Below are positions 28,744-33,446 of a DNA stretch of 33,446 nt, piece by piece. The DNA comes from Haplosporangium gracile. Lineage: Eukaryota; Mortierellomycota; Mortierellomycetes; Mortierellales; Mortierellaceae. The notes under the pieces were generated by a model, which saw only the letters and a program-made list of their open reading frames with translations, searched no databases and was not told the DNA's origin. Within the stretch, counting starts at the first letter, position 1. Each line of letters begins with the position of its first letter. The stretch spans positions 1 through 33,446 of the forward strand of contig JAAAUF010000419.1 in the NCBI GenBank assembly GCA_015499985.1, in the 5' to 3' direction. The translations under genes and the position numbers were made by a program.

Positions 28744-30603
28744 ATGTTCCGTCTCTCCGCCCTGTCCACCCGTCAGGCTGTCCAGCGTCTCGCTGTTCAG
28801 GTACATGCAACCAACGCAACCACACATCTTCAAAACAACAATATGACACAAAACCTTAGACGCGTTTTTCTCTTCTTCACAGCCAAACAAACGCGGTCAC
28901 CTTTCATTCTTTCCTTGCTATTACTATTCAATGGCACGGCCATTACCACCAGAACGCGAATCGAAACTTTCGATCGGATCAATTGCGTTCGTCCGACAAC
29001 GACAACCCTCCTTTTACGCCTGTTTTCTAATACCTCTCCGCAATTTCTCGTACTATCTGGGCTCGCCATCAGTCTACCAGCTCTGCTGCTGCTGCCTCCA
29101 GCATGGTAATCCCCTATGATCCGATTATCAGTCACTTCGTGCCTTGTTCCTGAAACCTAGAATTCCGGCCGTATCAGAGTGTGTACTAATTGGGATTTTT
29201 ACCTCGGGATATCGAAATAGACTGCCAAGAACGTGTCGATGGCTGCTGCTGGTGTTGCCACCGTTGGTACTCTTGCTTACATGTCCATGGAGACTGTTGA
29301 CGCCAACATGGCTGCCGATGGTCTTCATCCCCCTGTCTACCCCTGGGATTACAAGAAGAGCCTCGCTACCTTTGACCACGCTGCGTAAGGACTCGTCAGC
29401 CCTTGAGGTCTTTTTTGGATCAGACGCGCGAGCATTTCCTTTCACAGCACAAGGAGGATCAAGTAGGAATGGAGTGTTGGCACTGTCGACCATATGGAAC
29501 AAGCACGCAAGGATACAACGTCGCCTAGGAAGAGCCGATTGCATGCAGGAACTTCTCGGAAATTCAAAAATTACATATACACGACCATGCCCGATATGGA
29601 GCAATCCCGATCGAACGACGTACTTGTCAAAGATTTAGTCTGTGCTCACACGCTGGAGGATATCTTACTTGCACAGTGACAGGGCAGGAAATCTAAGCAC
29701 TCAGGACGGACAACGCACCAACAGCTTGGGTCAACATGGCACTGACTGACAACAATACCGCCAATTCTCATTCAACATTATAGTATTCGCCGTGGTTACC
29801 AGGTTTACAAAGAGGTCTGCGCTGCCTGCCACTCTCTCGACCGCATTGCATGGCGCAACCTGATTGGCGTGTCTCACACCGAGGCTGAGGTCAAGGTCAT
29901 GGCTGAGGAGTTTGAGTACACCGATGGGCCCAACGATGTTGGCGATATGTTCCAGCGCCCTGGAAAGCCCTCTGACTACATGCCCAAGCCTTATGCCAAC
30001 GAGGAGCAAGCCAGAGCTGGTAACGCCGGAGCCTATCCCCCAGATCTCTCCTTGATGATCAAGGCCCGCCATGGTGGTGCTGTACGTATCTCTTTTTTGC
30101 TTCTTTTGTTGATATCATCCTCGGCGCAAACATCAAAACGTATCCTGAGTCTTATTCATACTCTTTGTGCATGTTCTTTGTGCTTATTCAATTACGTCGA
30201 TGTCATCTCCATAGTGAAAACTAACCTTTTTTTACTATTTCATTTAATAATTGACTAGGACTATGTGTTCTCTCTGTTGACTGGTTACCAGGACCCTCCA
30301 GCCGGTGTTGAGATCCGTGAGGGACTCAACTTCAACCCCTATTTCCCCGGTGGAGCCATTGGTATGGCCCGTGTCTTGTACGACGGCTTGGTCGAGTACG
30401 AGGATGGCACCCCTGCCACTACTTCTCAAATGGCCAAGGATGTGACCATCTTCCTCAGCTGGGCTGCTGAGCCTGAGATGGACGAGCGCAAGAAGATGGG
30501 TATGAAGGCCTTGACTATGCTCGCTCTCTTGACCGGTCTCTCTGTCTACCTCAAGAGGCACAAGTGGGCTGGTCTCAAGACCCGCAAGATTCTTTACAAG
30601 TAA
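28744..30603 (+). CDS. CYT1: Cytochrome c1, heme protein of the bc1 complex
   Basis: The spliced model join(28744..28800, 29073..29105, 29221..29384, 29784..30081, 30259..30603) gives 298 aa. Exons 1-2 encode a mitochondrial presequence ([19 protein letters not shown], then an Ala/Ser stretch), followed by a hydrophobic sorting segment ([15 protein letters not shown]). The heme is bound at CAACH (97-101, within [17 protein letters not shown]). Other conserved blocks are [52 protein letters not shown] (axial Met) and the C-terminal membrane anchor [17 protein letters not shown] with a basic end. It passes electrons from the Rieske protein to cytochrome c in the inner membrane. Intron 3 (399 nt) is the longest in the window. 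Confidence 0.96.
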
Positions 30604-31844
30604 GGTCCTTGTCGATGTTTTTACTCTCAACGATATGTTGGAAATGAGAAATATGTTTAGATATGGTGTCTAATCTGCTTTTTTTTTTCCTGCTCGTATT
30701 CCTCTTCATCCTAAGCCCCCCTGTACCAAAGAAGCATTAAACGAATGGCTAACACGAGAAATAAAAACGAATACAATCATACACAAAACAGAGCAAAGAA
30801 ATTTAAAAACGTAAAAACAGCGAATCAAATCTTGCTAGAGTGCCACCAAATCATATCTACGTGGAATCAGCGCCCATTCGCACTCATCTTGTGGACTTCT
30901 TATTCCTCTGCAAGGGAATTGCTTCAAGAATAAGCAGCCCGCTTGCTTGGGTTCGTTGGACTGGAACACGCTATCGTTACGAATGCACGGATCCGGTCTT
31001 TTCACTGCTGCCACTTGCGCAGGAAGTCTCTCGCGCATCTGGGGGTGGACGACTACTACCATCTTCCGTTGGTTTAACACGTTTATTCACAATCAACCAG
31101 ATAAGTAAGCAGCGGACTGATCCTCGGAAAAAAAAATTGGACGCGCTGATCTCACGTCGCGCATTGATAGAGTAATTTGTATCCCCGCCCCCTTTTTTTC
31201 AACGAACCCCATTGAGTATTTTCTAAGAGAAGCGGACATAGAAAAAAAGAAATTCCTTTTATGTGGTTGCATCAAAACGCCAGCGTAGATCTTGCTTTGG
31301 TCTTTGCTATTAGTAGCAGACCTGCTTTTCAATCATTGTTTGTCACCAAGTTTTGGTGGTGCGAGCAGTATAGGAAAAAACGCGTCGGACCTGTAACGTG
31401 TATTGTCCAATCAAGAAATTCTAAAGCCCGGGTTGCTAAAGAAACGCCCTTGAGAGTTATTAATCCATAAAAATCAACACAGTAATGGCAAAGATCGTGA
31501 TTTTATTACTCCTAACCGCAATTGTTCCAGCTGCTAAATGAATAGGCAGTACTGGCGATGCGAAGCGGCAACCCCGTTGAACCGTTCAATATCGCAACTC
31601 GGAAAGGTATATTGAATACAGCAAACGAAGATAAGGGTACACAATGCGCGTATATTCTAGTCTGCCTGCTGGTGAAAAGAGAGCGAGGAAGATGAAGGGT
31701 AGGGAAAACAAATGCCAAAATAAAGGTGAGACAGGTGCACAGTTACCCTTGGGAGAAGTGGAAGGAGAGAGGTGTGCATGCATTAAGAAATGAAAAAATA
31801 GACTGAACAAGTACACCTCTTACAACAACTACTCTAGCTCTTTC
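30604..31844. other. Intergenic, no supported gene
   Basis: Mostly AT-rich 3' flank of cytochrome c1 (AATAAA-like sequence near 30759). A 30835-31080 minus-strand frame ends KQFPCRGIRSPQDECEWAL and could be an exon, but nothing else supports it. The rest shows no coding signal that I trust. Confidence 0.35.
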
Positions 31845-32138
31845 TTACAGCAAGGGCTTTTTCTGGACGGAAAATGGGCGACGATTGCCCTCCCAATGGT
31901 CCGCGACCTGATCATGAAGATCATGATAGCCAACGTCGAACATCCTGGTGTCATATCTTGCACGTTCCGGATGGTTACATGCATCATTAAATTCGAGACT
32001 TTGTCTCGCCCAATGAAAAGCATCTCCGTTGCCAATGTATTGGAATGGTGGCACCTTGTATCTCCGGCTGGAGCAGTCGTAGCCAGCATTTTCGAGTAGC
32101 AAGTAATCGCAGTCAATGTCATGGACAACCACGCCGAT
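31845..32138 (-). CDS. Possible terminal exon of a small, perhaps secreted protein
   Basis: Directly after a candidate acceptor (ATTAG, rc of 32139-32143) is a 97-codon in-phase stretch ending in a stop at 31845. The peptide is rich in aromatic, His and acidic residues (VVHDIDCDYLLLENAGYDC, FQYIGNGDAFHWARQSLEF, NHPERARYDTRMFDVGYHDL) with three Cys, which reads as coding and not as random frame. About 200 nt upstream on the same strand, an ATG at 32350 begins MKIVVFFISAPFLFLLTPLS, a plausible signal peptide. I could not join the two cleanly: the visible donor (GTATCA after CTCTCA) gives the wrong phase, so an intervening exon or a decayed gene is possible. Family unrecognised. Confidence 0.35.
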   Translation of the reverse strand: MGVVVHDIDCDYLLLENAGYDCSSRRYKVPPFQYIGNGDAFHWARQSLEFNDACNHPERARYDTRMFDVGYHDLHDQVADHWEGNRRPFSVQKKPLL

Positions 32139-32354
32139 CTAATCCTCCTTGAACCAATAGGATTGGAACTCGATAGACAGAGCTTATGCCAGCAACAAAC
32201 TGGAGAGGCCAACAGGAAGTGAAGGCGGGCGCAAATATGCATGTTTCGGAGAAAGGCGAGTGTCTATGGCAAACAGAGCGAGAATTTGATACTGAGAGGG
32301 GTGAGCAAAAACAAGAATGGCGCAGAAATGAAGAAAACAACGATCTTCATGGCT

Positions 32355-33446
32355 TAACTTAATGTTAATTCATTGAATGAATTGGAGTGGCAAATTACAT
32401 AAAAGGGAAAGGCCCGTGCTTGCTTAAGAGATGCGTGTGGTAGGACAAGGGCAAAAATTGGATGTAGGTAGTTTACTATGATTAAATATTGTTTTTTTAC
32501 TTTGCGAAAGAGCAAAGGGAACAGAACAATCGCGTCTTTTGTATGTGAGAGAGATGCGTTCAGGTGTGGCATGTATGCTGCCCCGTAACCTTGTCACGAC
32601 GACTTCTCCAGTACTATGACAGTCAATTTTCCGCTTTCGCCTCCTCGTTTTCAATGAAGAATAAACGGGGGGGAGGGGAGGAGGAACTTTTTCTATTTTA
32701 GCCATCCTATTTTTTTTATTTTTTGTTGTTACTAAGGTTCAGTAAAGAACCACGTGTAATAAAGGAACCAGAGAACCAAAAGAACAAAAAATAGTCATTC
32801 TAAGCTGCACCGCGTGATTTTTCTTCATATTGTAGGAATGCAAAGTGTCGTAACAGAACTGTGGAAGATTGGCAAGGTTTGGAAGAAAGGGGATGACCAC
32901 CCTAAAAAGGGCAATTTGGAGTTAATTCTGAGGATGTGCCCCTCACCATCAACGTCGATTTTTCTGATGTCTACTCATTCGGAAAATTAGGCTGGGAAGA
33001 TAACGCAAGGTTAACCTTATCATCACACAAAGTCATTCCGCTCACTCGGAACCTGGCTTTTGATTGCCAGGAGGTGAAGAATGAACGGAAACACAAGTCG
33101 AGAGAGAGAAGGGTATCAATGCAATTTTGTTTGTTTTTTTCGTAATGCTGCTCTCTACTTCTCTTTGTATTTCTTTCTCGACGAACTAAGAATATGTGCG
33201 TGAACAAGAGACAAAATTATATACGTTTCGGTGTAGCAGTAATAAAAATACCATTGGGACAAGTCAGGATAGGGGAAGGATGCGTACACCATATCCTTCA
33301 ACATGGCATGGTATGGACGTGCAATAGTAAATAAAAGTAGTAGATGCAAAACGTGTTTTTTTCGGTCTGCTTGTGAAGCGGACACAAGAGATAAAAGAAA
33401 TATAGAGTTAAAGCCAAACCACGTCATGATCGAATGAATAAGAGGA
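32355..33446. other. Terminal stretch, no supported gene
   Basis: AT-rich sequence with T tracts (32700-32725). Short open frames on both strands lack conserved features or splice support. It could be flanking sequence of a gene beyond the window. Confidence 0.35.

Noticed and set aside
28516..29109. 197-codon forward frame overlapping cytochrome c1 exon 1
   Set aside because: Runs through the CT-rich promoter and then intron 1; the spliced cytochrome c1 model explains the ATG at 28744.
29128..29638. Frames on both strands over cytochrome c1 intron 3
   Set aside because: They overlap exon 3 and the 399-nt intron; no independent features.
1..33446. tRNA genes, rRNA and CRISPR arrays
   Set aside because: Looked for B-box-like GGTTCGANTCC words and regularly spaced direct repeats; none found. 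A weakly conserved tRNA could be missed by eye.

Overview
The window looks like nuclear DNA of a filamentous fungus, most likely an early-diverging (Mucoromycota, Mortierella-like) lineage. The grounds are short GT-AG introns (about 100-190 nt) in nearly every conserved gene, fungal versions of mitochondrial and ion-transport genes (uL15m, cytochrome c1, ENA-type P-ATPase), T-rich/CT-rich untranslated regions and a decayed MULE-like transposase. The phylum call is inference; the eukaryotic/fungal call is solid.

Layout. 1-1831: the tail of an upstream gene followed by an AATAAA signal and a 19-A tract, a MULE-like transposase relic on the minus strand, and a possible terminal exon. 2316-4245 (+): four-exon OCA/SIW14-family phosphatase-like protein without the catalytic Arg. 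4435-5692 (-): mitochondrial ribosomal protein uL15m. 6112-7927 (+): membrane-anchored tRNA threonylcarbamoyladenosine dehydratase (ct6A), divergent from uL15m. 8637-10357 (+): an SSB-like OB-fold fragment followed by a long Asp/Glu-rich reading frame; the frame breaks twice. 10687-18828: a lineage-specific cluster. 20185-23423 (-): ENA-type P-ATPase. 24612-27913 (-): RBM26/27-type PWI/CCCH/RRM nuclear RNA-binding protein with a frame break. 28744-30603 (+): cytochrome c1. 30604-33446: mostly non-coding, with one possible secreted-protein exon.

The most unusual part is the 10.7-18.8 kb cluster. It holds seven small genes of only two families: three zinc-ribbon microproteins (74-75 aa, all starting MGSN) and four LRAT/PLAAT-like proteins (183-215 aa) with an H-W motif and an NCQHFV motif. 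Their order and strands are ribbon(-), LRAT(+), LRAT(-), ribbon(-), LRAT(+), LRAT(-), ribbon(-). This is a three-gene module present twice plus a third ribbon gene. Positional equivalents match best (LRAT-2 with LRAT-4, both exactly 215 aa; LRAT-1 with LRAT-3, whose first 36 residues align without gaps), so the module was probably copied as a block. I do not recognise the pairing as a described system. A membrane-tethered ribbon adaptor working with an LRAT-like thiol enzyme is a hypothesis only.

The housekeeping genes are unrelated in function to one another, though three act in mitochondria or at its membrane (uL15m, the ct6A dehydratase by homology, cytochrome c1). Exon boundaries were derived by hand from frame continuity and GT-AG sites.
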